From: Phosphuga atrata
Lineage: Eukaryota > Arthropoda > Insecta > Coleoptera > Silphidae
DNA length: 64,000 bases
Assembly: GCA_944588485.1 (NCBI GenBank)
Contig: OX155893.1
Coordinates: forward strand, 41,711,450-41,775,449
Reading direction: 5' to 3'
Translations under genes and position numbers: made by a program
The notes under the pieces: model-generated
Database searches by the model: none
What the model saw: only the letters and a program-made list of their open reading frames with translations
Told to the model about the DNA's origin: nothing
Shown here: positions 21,703 through 32,789 of the stretch, piece after piece
Layout: the number at the start of each line of letters is the position of its first letter
How positions within the stretch are numbered: the first letter of the stretch is position 1

Positions 21703-24700
21703 AGTCTGTCTAGTCTGTATAGTCTGTCCAGACTGTCTAGTCTGTCTAGTCTGTCTAGTCTGTCTAGTCTGTCTAGTCTGTCTAGTCTGTCTAGTCTGTC
21801 TAGTCTGTCTAGTCTGTCTAGTCTGTCTAGTCTGTCTAGTCTGTCTAGTCTGTCTAGTCTGTCTAGTCTGTCTAGTCTGTCTAGTCTGTCTAGTCTGTCT
21901 AGTCTGTCTAGTCTGTCTAGTCTGTCTAGTCTGTCTAGTCTGTCTAGTCTGTCTAGTCTGTCTAGTCTGTCTAGTCTGTCTAGTCTGTCTAGTCTGTCTA
22001 GTCTGTCTAGTCTGTCTAGTCTGTCTAGTCTGTCTAGTCTGTCTAGTCTGTCTAGTCTGTCTAGTCTGTCTAGTCTGTCTAGTCTGTCTAGTCTGTCTAG
22101 TCTGTCTAGTCTGTCTAGTCTGTCTAGTCTGTCTAGTCTGTCTAGTCTGTCTAGTCTGTCTAGTCTGTCTAGTCTGTCTAGTCTGTCTAGTCTGTCTAGT
22201 CTGTCTAGTCTGTCTAGTCTGTCTAGTCTGTCTAGTCTGTCTAGTCTGTCTAGTCTGTCTAGTCTGTCTAGTCTGTCTAGTCTGTCTAGTCTGTCTAGTC
22301 TGTCTAGTCTGTCTAGTCTGTCTAGTCTGTCTAGTCTGTCTAGTCTGTCTAGTCTGTCTAGTCTGTCTAGTCTGTCTAGTCTGTCTAGTCTGTCTAGTCT
22401 GTCTAGTCTGTCTAGTCTGTCTAGTCTGTCTAGTCTGTCTAGTCTGTCTAGTCTGTCTAGTCTGTCTAGTCTGTCTAGTCTGTCTAGTCTGTCTAGTCTG
22501 TCTAGTCTGTCTAGTCTGTCTAGTCTGTCTAGTCTGTCTAGTCTGTCTAGTCTGTCTAGTCTGTCTAGTCTGTCTAGTCTGTCTAGTCTGTCTAGTCTGT
22601 CTAGTCTGTCTAGTCTGTCTAGTCTGTCTAGTCTGTCTAGTCTGTCTAGTCTGTCTAGTCTGTCTAGTCTGTCTAGTCTGTCTAGTCTGTCTAGTCTGTC
22701 TAGTCTGTCTAGTCTGTCTAGTCTGTCTAGTCTGTCTAGTCTGTCTAGTCTGTCTAGTCTGTCTAGTCTGTCTAGTCTGTCTAGTCTGTCTAGTCTGTCT
22801 AGTCTGTCTAGTCTGTCTAGTCTGTCTAGTCTGTCTAGTCTGTCTAGTCTGTCTAGTCTGTCTAGTCTGTCTAGTCTGTCTAGTCTGTCTAGTCTGTCTA
22901 GTCTGTCTAGTCTGTCTAGTCTGTCTAGTCTGTCTAGTCTGTCTAGTCTGTCTAGTCTGTCTAGTCTGTCTAGTCTGTCTAGTCTGTCTAGTCTGTCTAG
23001 TCTGTCTAGTCTGTCTAGTCTGTCTAGTCTGTCTAGTCTGTCTAGTCTGTCTAGTCTGTCTAGTCTGTCTAGTCTGTCTAGTCTGTCTAGTCTGTCCAGT
23101 CTGTCCAGTCTGTCCAGTCTGTCCAGTCTGTCCAGTCTGTCCAGTCTGTCCAGTCTGTCCAGTCTGTCCAGTCTGTCCAGTCTGTCCAGTCTGTCCAGTC
23201 TGTCCAGTCTGTCCAGTCTGTCCAGTCTGTCCAGTCTGTCCAGTCTGTCCAGTCTGTCCAGTCTGTCCAGTCTGTCCAGTCTGTCCAGTCTGTCCAGTCT
23301 GTCCAGTCTGTCCAGTCTGTCCAGTCTGTCCAGTCTGTCCAGTCTGTCCAGTCTGTCCAGTCTGTCCAGTCTGTCCAGTCTGTCCAGTCTGTCCAGTCTG
23401 TCCAGTCTGTCCAGTCTGTCCAGTCTGTCCAGTCTGTCCAGTCTGTCTAGTCTGTCTAGTCTGTCTAGTCTGTCTAGTCTGTCTAGTCTGTCTAGTCTGT
23501 CTAGTCTGTCTAGTCTGTCTAGTCTGTCTAGTCTGTCTAGTCTGTCTAGTCTGTCTAGTCTGTCTAGTCTGTCTAGTCTGTCTAGTCTGTCTAGTCTGTC
23601 TAGTCTGTCTAGTCTGTCTAGTCTGTCTAGTCTGTCTAGTCTGTCTAGTCTGTCTAGTCTGTCTAGTCTGTCTAGTCTGTCTAGTCTGTCTAGTCTGTCT
23701 AGTCTGTCTAGTCTGTCTAGTCTGTCTAGTCTGTCTAGTCTGTCTAGTCTGTCTAGTCTGTCTAGTCTGTCTAGTCTGTCTAGTCTGTCTAGTCTGTCTA
23801 GTCTGTCTAGTCTGTCTAGTCTGTCTAGTCTGTCTAGTCTGTCTAGTCTGTCTAGTCTGTCTAGTCTGTCTAGTCTGTCTAGTCTGTCTAGTCTGTCTAG
23901 TCTGTCTAGTCTGTCTAGTCTGTCTAGTCTGTCTAGTCTGTCTAGTCTGTCTAGTCTGTCTAGTCTGTCTAGTCTGTCTAGTCTGTCTAGTCTGTCTAGT
24001 CTGTCTAGTCTGTCTAGTCTGTCTAGTCTGTCTAGTCTGTCTAGTCTGTCTAGTCTGTCTAGTCTGTCTAGTCTGTCTAGTCTGTCTAGTCTGTCTAGTC
24101 TGTCTAGTCTGTCTAGTCTGTCTAGTCTGTCTAGTCTGTCTAGTCTGTCTAGTCTGTCTAGTCTGTCTAGTCTGTCTAGTCTGTCTAGTCTGTCTAGTCT
24201 GTCTAGTCTGTCTAGTCTGTCTAGTCTGTCTAGTCTGTCTAGTCTGTCTAGTCTGTCTAGTCTGTCTAGTCTGTCTAGTCTGTCTAGTCTGTCTAGTCTG
24301 TCTAGTCTGTCTAGTCTGTCTAGTCTGTCTAGTCTGTCTAGTCTGTCTAGTCTGTCTAGTCTGTCTAGTCTGTCTAGTCTGTCTAGTCTGTCTAGTCTGT
24401 CTAGTCTGTCTAGTCTGTCTAGTCTGTCTAGTCTGTCTAGTCTGTCTAGTCTGTCTAGTCTGTCTAGTCTGTCTAGTCTGTCTAGTCTGTCTAGTCTGTC
24501 TAGTCTGTCTAGTCTGTCTAGTCTGTCTAGTCTGTCTAGTCTGTCTAGTCTGTCTAGTCTGTCTAGTCTGTCTAGTCTGTCTAGTCTGTCTAGTCTGTCT
24601 AGTCTGTCTAGTCTGTCTAGTCTGTCTAGTCTGTCTAGTCTGTCTAGTCTGTCTAGTCTGTCTAGTCTGTCTAGTCTGTCTAGTCTGTCTAGTCTGTCTA

Positions 24701-26732
24701 GTCTGTCTAGTCTGTCTAGTCTGTCTAGTCTGTCTAGTCTGTCTAGTCTGTCTAGTCTGTCTAGTCTGTCTAGTCTGTCTAGTCTGTCTAGTCTGTCTAG
24801 TCTGTCTAGTCTGTCTAGTCTGTCTAGTCTGTCTAGTCTGTCTAGTCTGTCTAGTCTGTCTAGTCTGTCTAGTCTGTCTAGTCTGTCTAGTCTGTCTAGT
24901 CTGTCTAGTCTGTCTAGTCTGTCTAGTCTGTCTAGTCTGTCTAGTCTGTCTAGTCTGTCTAGTCTGTCTAGTCTGTCTAGTCTGTCTAGTCTGTCTAGTC
25001 TGTCTAGTCTGTCTAGTCTGTCTAGTCTGTCTAGTCTGTCTAGTCTGTCTAGTCTGTCTAGTCTGTCTAGTCTGTCTAGTCTGTCTAGTCTGTCTAGTCT
25101 GTCTAGTCTGTCTAGTCTGTCTAGTCTGTCTAGTCTGTCTAGTCTGTCTAGTCTGTCTAGTCTGTCTAGTCTGTCTAGTCTGTCTAGTCTGTCTAGTCTG
25201 TCTAGTCTGTCTAGTCTGTCTAGTCTGTCTAGTCTGTCTAGTCTGTCTAGTCTGTCTAGTCTGTCTAGTCTGTCTAGTCTGTCTAGTCTGTCTAGTCTGT
25301 CTAGTCTGTCTAGTCTGTCTAGTCTGTCTAGTCTGTCTAGTCTGTCTAGTCTGTCTAGTCTGTCTAGTCTGTCTAGTCTGTCTAGTCTGTCTAGTCTGTC
25401 TAGTCTGTCTAGTCTGTCTAGTCTGTCTAGTCTGTCTAGTCTGTCTAGTCTGTCTAGTCTGTCTAGTCTGTCTAGTCTGTCTAGTCTGTCTAGTCTGTCT
25501 AGTCTGTCTAGTCTGTCTAGTCTGTCTAGTCTGTCTAGTCTGTCTAGTCTGTCTAGTCTGTCTAGTCTGTCTAGTCTGTCTAGTCTGTCTAGTCTGTCTA
25601 GTCTGTCTAGTCTGTCTAGTCTGTCTAGTCTGTCTAGTCTGTCTAGTCTGTCTAGTCTGTCTAGTCTGTCTAGTCTGTCTAGTCTGTCTCGTCTGTCTAG
25701 TCTGTCTAGTCTGTCTAGTCTGTCTAGTCTGTCTAGTCTGTCTAGTCTGTCTAGTCTGTCTAGTCTGTCTAGTCTGTCTAGTCTGTCTAGTCTGTCTAGT
25801 CTGTCTAGTCTGTCTAGTCTGTCTAGTCTGTCTAGTCTGTCTAGTCTGTCTAGTCTGTCTAGTCTGTCTAGTCTGTCTAGTCTGTCTAGTCTGTCTAGTC
25901 TGTCTAGTCTGTCTAGTCTGTCTAGTCTGTCTAGTCTGTCTAGTCTGTCTAGTCTGTCTAGTCTGTCTAGTCTGTCTAGTCTGTCTAGTCTGTCTAGTCT
26001 GTCTAGTCTGTCTAGTCTGTCTAGTCTGTCTAGTCTGTCTAGTCTGTCTAGTCTGTCTAGTCTGTCTAGTCTGTCTAGTCTGTCTAGTCTGTCTAGTCTG
26101 TCTAGTCTGTCTAGTCTGTCTAGTCTGTCTAGTCTGTCTAGTCTGTCTAGTCTGTCTAGTCTGTCTAGTCTGTCTAGTCTGTCTAGTCTGTCTAGTCTGT
26201 CTAGTCTGTCTAGTCTGTCTAGTCTGTCTAGTCTGTCTAGTCTGTCTAGTCTGTCTAGTCTGTCTAGTCTGTCTAGTCTGTCTAGTCTGTCTAGTCTGTC
26301 TAGTCTGTCTAGTCTGTCTAGTCTGTCTAGTCTGTCTAGTCTGTCTAGTCTGTCTAGTCTGTCTAGTCTGTCTAGTCTGTCTAGTCTGTCTAGTCTGTCT
26401 AGTCTGTCTAGTCTGTCTAGTCTGTCTAGTCTGTCTAGTCTGTCTAGTCTGTCTAGTCTGTCTAGTCTGTCTAGTCTGTCTAGTCTGTCTAGTCTGTCTA
26501 GTCTGTCTAGTCTGTCTAGTCTGTCTAGTCTGTCTAGTCTGTCTAGTCTGTCTAGTCTGTCTAGTCTGTCTAGTCTGTCTAGTCTGTCTAGTCTGTCTAG
26601 TCTGTCTAGTCTGTCTAGTCTGTCTAGTCTGTCTAGTCTGTCTAGTCTGTCTAGTCTGTCTAGTCTGTCTAGTCTGTCTAGTCTGTCTAGTCTGTCTAGT
26701 CTGTCTAGTCTGTCTAGTCTGTCTAGTCTGTC
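21703..26732 (+). repeat. 9-bp satellite array (CTAGTCTGT)n, about 555 units
   Basis: From 21739 to 26732 the sequence is an almost perfect tandem repeat of the 9-mer CTAGTCTGT (permutation AGTCTGTCT), with about 36 bp of less regular units before it. Apart from one homogeneous variant block (23096-23440) and one single change (CTCGTCTGT, about 25690), I see no variation. The 9-mer equals the 14-mer TAGTCTTGTCTGTC minus TTGTC. Because 9 is a multiple of 3 and no frame has a stop, long artificial reading frames arise on both strands. Array length in an assembly may differ from the real one. Confidence 0.97.
23096..23440 (+). repeat. Homogeneous CCAGTCTGT variant block, 39 units
   Basis: In 39 consecutive units the T of CTAG is C (CCAGTCTGT); the variant base recurs every 9 bp from 23097 to 23439, with standard units on both sides. 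This removes the CTAG site. It indicates local expansion from one mutated unit. Confidence 0.95.
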
Positions 26733-27061
26733 TTTTTTTTTTTTTTTTTTTCAGAGAGGAGGGGGAATGCATTGTTGCACACCGGATATTCAAACCCGTG
26801 TAGTGTGGGGCTCTCTGATCGAGTTCTTCGTGACCAGCATACCCACTAAACCCCCTCCTCTGTCTCTACACTACACTCCACCCGGAACTGCGTGAGCATT
26901 ACTTCAGGTGGGTGGTGGTGTTTGTACCAATTGTTTCCTTACTGTTATTTTTATTGTCCTTTACTTCTTTCGATTTCGTCTTTCGTCTTTTGTCGTATTA
27001 GTTATGCAGTCGTGTGATAAACCATTTTTCGGTCTTTTCGTCACATATCTAGTCGTCCATG

Positions 27062-27676
27062 TTAGCTTCTTTGTGTTTCGTGTGATATTATAATCGCCTT
27101 CCATTCTCTCTCCATTTGTTCTTTTCCCAACATGATTTCGGTTATGTAAGCTTGTACTGCATCCCAGTTATGCTCACTTTCTAACATAACTTCCATGATG
27201 TTCTGTTCTTCTAGTTTTGTACCGCCTAGTGTCTCCGCGAGTCGAGTTCTTTCGTTCTCTGATTCTGTACACATAAAGATAGTGTGTTGTGCGTCGTCTG
27301 GGATATGACCGCAATAAAAACACTCCGCCGTGTCTCTTTTTTTAAACCGTTCGAGGTATGCGTTGAAGCATCCATGACCAGTAAGTGCCTGTGTAAGATG
27401 GTAACTCATATGTCCGTGTGACCTTTCATACCATGCTGTTACGTTAGGGATAAGTCTGTATGTCCACCTGCCACTAGTGTCGTTATCCCATCTTGTCTGC
27501 CATCGGTCCATGAGTCTCTTACGTGCTCTCTCCTTAGCGGCTGCTCTTTCGTGTTTTACTTCTTTTTTCGCCCTGTGTTGTTGCAGGTCTTCGTAGACTT
27601 CTTGTTTCTCGCGAATCAGTAAGTCTATTGGGGGTGTGCTTGCAAGTACCAGCGCCGCGGCCTCCGAAACCGTTCT
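27062..27676 (-). pseudogene. R1-clade ORF2 C-terminus with zinc knuckle
   Basis: After the in-frame stop the same frame goes on: RTVSEAAALVLASTPPIDLL, a basic stretch (27540-27600), RWQTRWDNDTSGRWTYRLIP, HLTQALTGHGCFNAYLERF, then CFYCGHIPDDAQHTIFMC, a C-x2-C...H-x4-C knuckle, and NIMEVMLESEHNW. These are the standard C-terminal blocks of R1-clade ORF2. It is followed by the 3' UTR and poly(A). Confidence 0.9.
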
Positions 27677-28798
27677 TTAGGCAGAAATTACTCTTAGAGC
27701 ACTTCTTCTCTGTACTCCTGTAAGTTGTTTTCTCGCTCCGATCTTTTTCGTTACGCCCGCCCATATTTCCGCCGCGTAGAGAATTTTTGAGTGTACCACA
27801 TTGTTGAGAAGTTTCCGTTTTAATCCCCTCGGTCCTCCAATGTTCGGCATCAACCTTACCAAAGCTGTCCCTGTAGACGCTGCCTTTTTCGATGTTTTGG
27901 CTATATGGTCTGTGTATCTCAGACCGCTATCGAGTTGGACGCCAAGGTACCTCAATGATTTCGATAAAGGGATATTTTGCCCTTCCAGAACGAGTTTCGG
28001 TGGGGTGAATAGTCTCTTATCCGTGATAAGTATCGCTTCTGTTTTATGAACTGCCATTGTTAGACCCTGCTCTTTTAACCAATTATTTGCCCGCCGAAGG
28101 GTTTCGTTAGTTGCTAGTTCTAGTGTACTTATTTCCTTTGCAGTCACTACCACCGCGTCGTCATCTGCGAACCCAACTATTTGCGCTGTTCTAGGCAAGT
28201 CTAGGTTTAGCAAGCCATCGTACATAATGTTCCACAAGAATGGTGCCAATACCGATCCTTGTGGGACACCCGCCGTTACCTCATACTCAACTTCACCTTC
28301 GTCCGTGTGGTATATCAACCGTCGGTCGCTCAAGTAGCTGCTTATCATCTTTCTCAAGTATTCTGGTGTCTGTCTTGATGCTAATGCCTTCATGATTACA
28401 TCCCACCTTGCTGAATTAAAGGCGTTTTTAACGTCAAGGGTCACTAATGCACAATAACCTTTCGATTGCCGTGTTCCATTTTTGAACTTTTCTGCTGCTC
28501 TAATTACTTCAGCAATAGCGTCCACGGTTGATCGACCTTTTCGAAAACCGTACTGCCATTGGGACAGTCCTCCGTTGTTTTCGATATATGTCTCAAGTCT
28601 CCTAAGTATTAGTCTTTCAAAAAGTTTCCCTATGTTGTCCAGGAGGCATATCGGTCGGTATGACGATGGTTCTTCTAATGGTTTGTCCCCTTTTCTCAGT
28701 AAGACGAGTTTTTGTCTTTTCCATTGCGTAGCGAAAATTCCCTTTCGAAGACACGCATTGTAAGTTTCCAGCAACAACTCTGGCCACATTTCCACCAC
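27677..28798 (-). pseudogene. R1-clade reverse transcriptase (largely intact)
   Basis: This 373-codon frame carries SYRPICLLD (residues 46-54), QYGFRKGRST (82-91), LDVKNAFN (121-128, motif A), GVPQGSVLAPFLWN (177-190, motif B) and FADD (210-213, motif C), then KTEAIL, RYLGVQLDSGL, PNIGGPRGLKR and YAAEIWAG. All catalytic residues are present. The frame is in fact open upstream to the junction with the satellite near 28956 (SGKAPGPDNIPNEI, 28840-28880), so the first Met shown is not the real start; the element is 5' truncated. It ends at a single TAA inside the conserved VISAYRTVS motif (Tyr codon changed to stop, about 27675), after which the same frame continues. Confidence 0.93.
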
Positions 28799-28958
28799 TT
28801 CTGTGATGATCTCATTTGGAATATTGTCTGGACCAGGTGCTTTCCCTGACAGTAATCGTTTCCTGGCCTCAAAGATCTCCTCTACGCTGAAAGGTGTTAC
28901 GAGATTTTCAGTGGTTTGCCATTTTTCTGCCGGTCTTCGTTCGTGAACTGGAAATAGT

Positions 28959-30181
28959 TGTCTAGTCTGTCTAGTCTGTCTAGTCTGTCTAGTCTGTCTA
29001 GTCTGTCTAGTCTGTCTAGTCTGTCTAGTCTGTCTAGTCTGTCTAGTCTGTCTAGTCTGTCTAGTCTGTCTAGTCTGTCTAGTCTGTCTAGTCTGTCTAG
29101 TCTGTCTAGTCTGTCTAGTCTGTCTAGTCTGTCTAGTCTGTCTAGTCTGTCTAGTCTGTCTAGTCTGTCTAGTCTGTCTAGTCTGTCTAGTCTGTCTAGT
29201 CTGTCTAGTCTGTCTAGTCTGTCTAGTCTGTCTAGTCTGTCTAGTCTGTCTAGTCTGTCTAGTCTGTCTAGTCTGTCTAGTCTGTCTAGTCTGTCTAGTC
29301 TGTCTAGTCTGTCTAGTCTGTCTAGTCTGTCTAGTCTGTCTAGTCTGTCTAGTCTGTCTAGTCTGTCTAGTCTGTCTAGTCTGTCTAGTCTGTCTAGTCT
29401 GTCTAGTCTGTCTAGTCTGTCTAGTCTGTCTAGTCTGTCTAGTCTGTCTAGTCTGTCTAGTCTGTCTAGTCTGTCTAGTCTGTCTAGTCTGTCTAGTCTG
29501 TCTAGTCTGTCTAGTCTGTCTAGTCTGTCTAGTCTGTCTAGTCTGTCTAGTCTGTCTAGTCTGTCTAGTCTGTCTAGTCTGTCTAGTCTGTCTAGTCTGT
29601 CTAGTCTGTCTAGTCTGTCTAGTCTGTCTAGTCTGTCTAGTCTGTCTAGTCTGTCTAGTCTGTCTAGTCTGTCTAGTCTGTCTAGTCTGTCTAGTCTGTC
29701 TAGTCTGTCTAGTCTGTCTAGTCTGTCTAGTCTGTCTAGTCTGTCTAGTCTGTCTAGTCTGTCTAGTCTGTCTAGTCTGTCTAGTCTGTCTAGTCTGTCT
29801 AGTCTGTCTAGTCTGTCTAGTCTGTCTAGTCTGTCTAGTCTGTCTAGTCTGTCTAGTCTGTCTAGTCTGTCTAGTCTGTCTAGTCTGTCTAGTCTGTCTA
29901 GTCTGTCTAGTCTGTCTAGTCTGTCTAGTCTGTCTAGTCTGTCTAGTCTGTCTAGTCTGTCTAGTCTGTCTAGTCTGTCTAGTCTGTCTAGTCTGTCTAG
30001 TCTGTCTAGTCTGTCTAGTCTGTCTAGTCTGTCTAGTCTGTCTAGTCTGTCTAGTCTGTCTAGTCTGTCTAGTCTGTCTAGTCTGTCTAGTCTGTCTAGT
30101 CTGTCTAGTCTGTCTAGTCTGTCTAGTCTGTCTAGTCTGTCTAGTCTGTCTAGTCTGTCTAGTCTGTCTAGTCTGTCTAGT
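28959..30181 (+). repeat. 9-bp satellite array, right arm, about 135 units
   Basis: Perfect (CTAGTCTGT)n resumes right after the 5' end of the R1-b element and runs to 30181. No variant unit is seen. It is the continuation of the 21703-26732 array. Confidence 0.97.
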
Positions 30182-30381
30182 ATTGTCTGTCTAGTCTTGT
30201 CTGTCTAGTCTTGTCTATCTAGTCTTGCATGTCTAGTCTTGTGTGTCTAGTATTGTCTGTTTAGTCTTGTCTGTCTAGTCTTGTGTGTCTAGTCTTGTCT
30301 GTCTAGTCCTGTCTGTCTAGTTTTGTCTATCTAGTATTGTCTGTTTAGTCTTGTCTGTCTAGTCTTATCTGTCTAGTCTTT
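30182..30381 (+). repeat. 14-bp satellite array, plus orientation
   Basis: The 9-bp array changes at TAGTATTGTCTGTCTAGTC into about 14 units of the variable 14-bp repeat. The 9-bp block is thus flanked on both sides by the 14-bp repeat in the same orientation. Confidence 0.92.
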
Positions 30382-30660
30382 TGTAACCCTGTCTCTGTAA
30401 TTTCATTTTCATTATTTTCTTGAATTAAAACAACAATATTTTATATTTTTAAGTATAATGGTTGAATTTAATGGTTTAAAATGTCGTTTTCGTTGAAAAA
30501 TCTTCGCATTTAAGCCTTAAGGAAAATAAAAGAAAAGAGAAATAAGTAGGGATTTCCTTAGAAAAATGTTTGAAAGAGTTGAGTTTTTGTTGCATTATAA
30601 GTAATTTAAATATTAACAAAAGAAAGGGAAAAAATCATTACTCTCCTCTGCCTGCTATTT
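30382..30660. other. AT-rich DNA after satellite
   Basis: No gene or repeat recognised. Confidence 0.4.
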
Positions 30661-30995
30661 TCTTGTGTTTCGTGAGTTGGGGGGGCGGTATTTCCGTCTC
30701 ATTAAAAATGTGCAACGTCTTGGAGGCCGTGTTAAAGATCATGTAAAACGTGCAATAAACAAACCGTCCTAAACGTTTCGCGGGACCTCAAACAAGTAAT
30801 TCCGCCGCCGCCCCCACGTGCCCTTCTAATGTTACCATGTGTACAGAGGGGCTGCCTATGCCCCCTCCCTCGGTCGTCGCGTTTCCGTTTGCCCGGATTT
30901 CCACGGAGCGTTCGCTAATCAGAGCGCGGAGTTGAATTTTTAGCGTGTACTGTACCGCCGCCGCCGCCGCCGCTGCCGTCCCTCATAAAGATTCT
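30661..30995. promoter_or_regulatory. CpG-rich patch with (CCG)n, possible promoter/5' exon
   Basis: About 330 bp with many CpG dinucleotides (CGTTTCGCGGGACC, TCGGTCGTCGCGTTTCCG, GAGCGCGGAG) and a CCG run at 30955-30979, in AT-rich DNA. Such composition fits a promoter or 5' UTR exon of a host gene, but no open coding exon or splice pattern was identified. Purely compositional evidence; it could also be repeat-derived. Confidence 0.25.
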
Positions 30996-32327
30996 TTCTT
31001 GGAGAGCAGAGTATTTTAAAATGTAGTTCCTGAGATGCTGTAGCGACTAGCTTTATTGATTTTATGTAACTAAGACATTCTTCCCTACAAATATAAGTTT
31101 TAAAACTAAGCAGGGCTACGCCAGGAAACGAAAATGAGGAAAGAGAGGAAAACTAAGAGACGGCACTACGCAGTTACCCTATTCTCTCGTTCTTAAAACC
31201 CAACCCCTCAATATACAGATCCGTACTTTTTATTATTGTCATTTTTTGCTTCTAATATTATTACATTTTTCCACATAAATTTATTCCTTTTAGTATTTTT
31301 TAATAACATCAAACGTTACTATAAATCGATTGACAATATTTAATAGTTATAGCAATAGTAAATTAGTAGTAATTCGTTTTCCTTCATTAATTTCCTTCAT
31401 TAGGGACATATAATTGAACTAAAAATTGTACATTAAATTCTTGATCGTAAATTTATCAATTTGAAAATTGTTTAAAAAATACAAATTTCATTAGAGAGAA
31501 AGAAAGATTATACTTACTGTATACTCTATACAAAGGGCTATCGACCACTAGCTCCTTCTACCCGGTTCCATTATTATGCTCTCAATATTTTAAATATGAT
31601 TTTTTATGTTGTCCGCCTTACATTTTAGATCAGATTTCAAATAAATTTTAACAAGATTATTCAATGGGAAACAAATGGCGTTTATAAAATCTAATTTACA
31701 CCAGATAATACGCGTTGTAAATGACAATTTTAGTAACAAAATTTGGGAACATTTCTTAATTTAAACGGTTTTTTTCGTTTTTGAAACATTTCTGATGAAG
31801 CCAGTTAGAACTAACAATTTGTTCAACAAAATTAATTTTATAATTGGTAGTTTAGTTTCTGTTGTTCTAACCGTAGCTAAGCCTTTGCTAACACCACTTT
31901 GCAATGAGAGTGTGAATATATATTGGATTTAATAATCTCTAAAACCAATTGAATCACACGATCACTAGGTAACGCTAATTTTGTCTGTAATATTCGTTAA
32001 TTAAATGTATTGCATAAAATAAGTAACAGATCTTTAGAAAACTTAATTGAATGGTAAAAATTACAATATGACGTCTTTAAAGTCGTATTCTAGTTAACTA
32101 TTGTTTACTAGCTCAGAATAGAAATAACGAATGGCACTTTGCAAAAAATTAGTTTGCTTAATTATCTATTTCACTGAAAGCATTAGTAACAATATAATTA
32201 TTAATTATACGATTATTCTAGTAAATTTTATCTAAAAATAGTAAGTAGATTTAAGCTACCGAAGTAGTTTCAACGCTTATGATCAGTAAAAACAGAAAAT
32301 ACCTATATAAAACTGTTACAATATATC
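30996..32327. other. AT-rich intergenic DNA
   Basis: No coding potential or repeat structure recognised on either strand. Confidence 0.45.
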
Positions 32328-32446
32328 TAGCTAGTAATAAAGTAATATTACTAACTAGTAATACTATAATATAACTAACTAGTAATAATATAATATAACT
32401 AACTAGTATTAATATAATATAACTAACTAGTAATAATATGACATAA
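32328..32446. repeat. 24-bp minisatellite, about 5 copies
   Basis: Five imperfect copies of ATAACTAACTAGTAATAATA plus four bases. The short minus-strand reading frame with repeated 8-residue units over it is only a result of the period being a multiple of 3. Confidence 0.75.
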
Positions 32447-32789
32447 CTTTTCTGATACAATTATACAAAATTTGAATCTTCTAAAGAATCTAAAGTGACC
32501 GTTTTGTTTTCATGTTATTATCTTTTAACTATGTTGACAATTTGTTTCCGATGTCATAATTTTCATGCTCAACTAAGCATTAACTATGAACTAGTCTTAG
32601 AAGTAGCCAGAAATTACGAATAGGCAAACATGAATTCTCTGCCAGGGTATGCAATTACGAAATAATTTACGAATTACCGACATTCATTCAAAATATATAT
32701 ATAAAGCGTCTTCCAATAGGGACTTCCGAACTTTGACAATTGGTAGTGGCTATAATGTAGAAGCTACACCTGTCGAATTGGCTGTAATT

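Larger units (their letters stand above)
26733..28958 (-). mobile_element. R1-clade LINE inserted in the 9-bp array (family R1-b), 5' truncated
   Basis: The 2.2 kb insertion splits the 9-bp array. On the minus strand it has a 5'-truncated ORF2 (open from the junction at about 28956), complete RT, thumb, an AYRTVS-type region and a C-terminal knuckle, then a 3' UTR containing GAGGGGGTTTAGTGGGTATG (sense strand), typical of R1-clade 3' UTRs, and an A19 tail (T-run 26733-26751). A GTCT overlap at the two junctions may be the target duplication. Only one stop breaks the ORF2 from 28956 to 27062. It is the youngest-looking LINE of the window. Confidence 0.93.

Noticed and set aside
21640..26803. 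Two reading frames of over 1,700 codons (Arg-Gln-Thr repeats on minus, Leu-Val-Cys repeats on plus)
   Set aside because: They are the 9-bp satellite read in frames without stops; the unit length is a multiple of 3. The frames start and end in flanking non-coding sequence.
28958..30208. 416-codon Ser-Ser-Leu repeat frame
   Set aside because: Same satellite read in another frame; no gene signals.
21062..30381. CRISPR-like array
   Set aside because: Units are contiguous with no unique spacers; the genome is eukaryotic.
32251..32460. Hydrophobic 69-codon minus-strand frame resembling membrane repeats
   Set aside because: It is the 24-bp AT-rich minisatellite translated.
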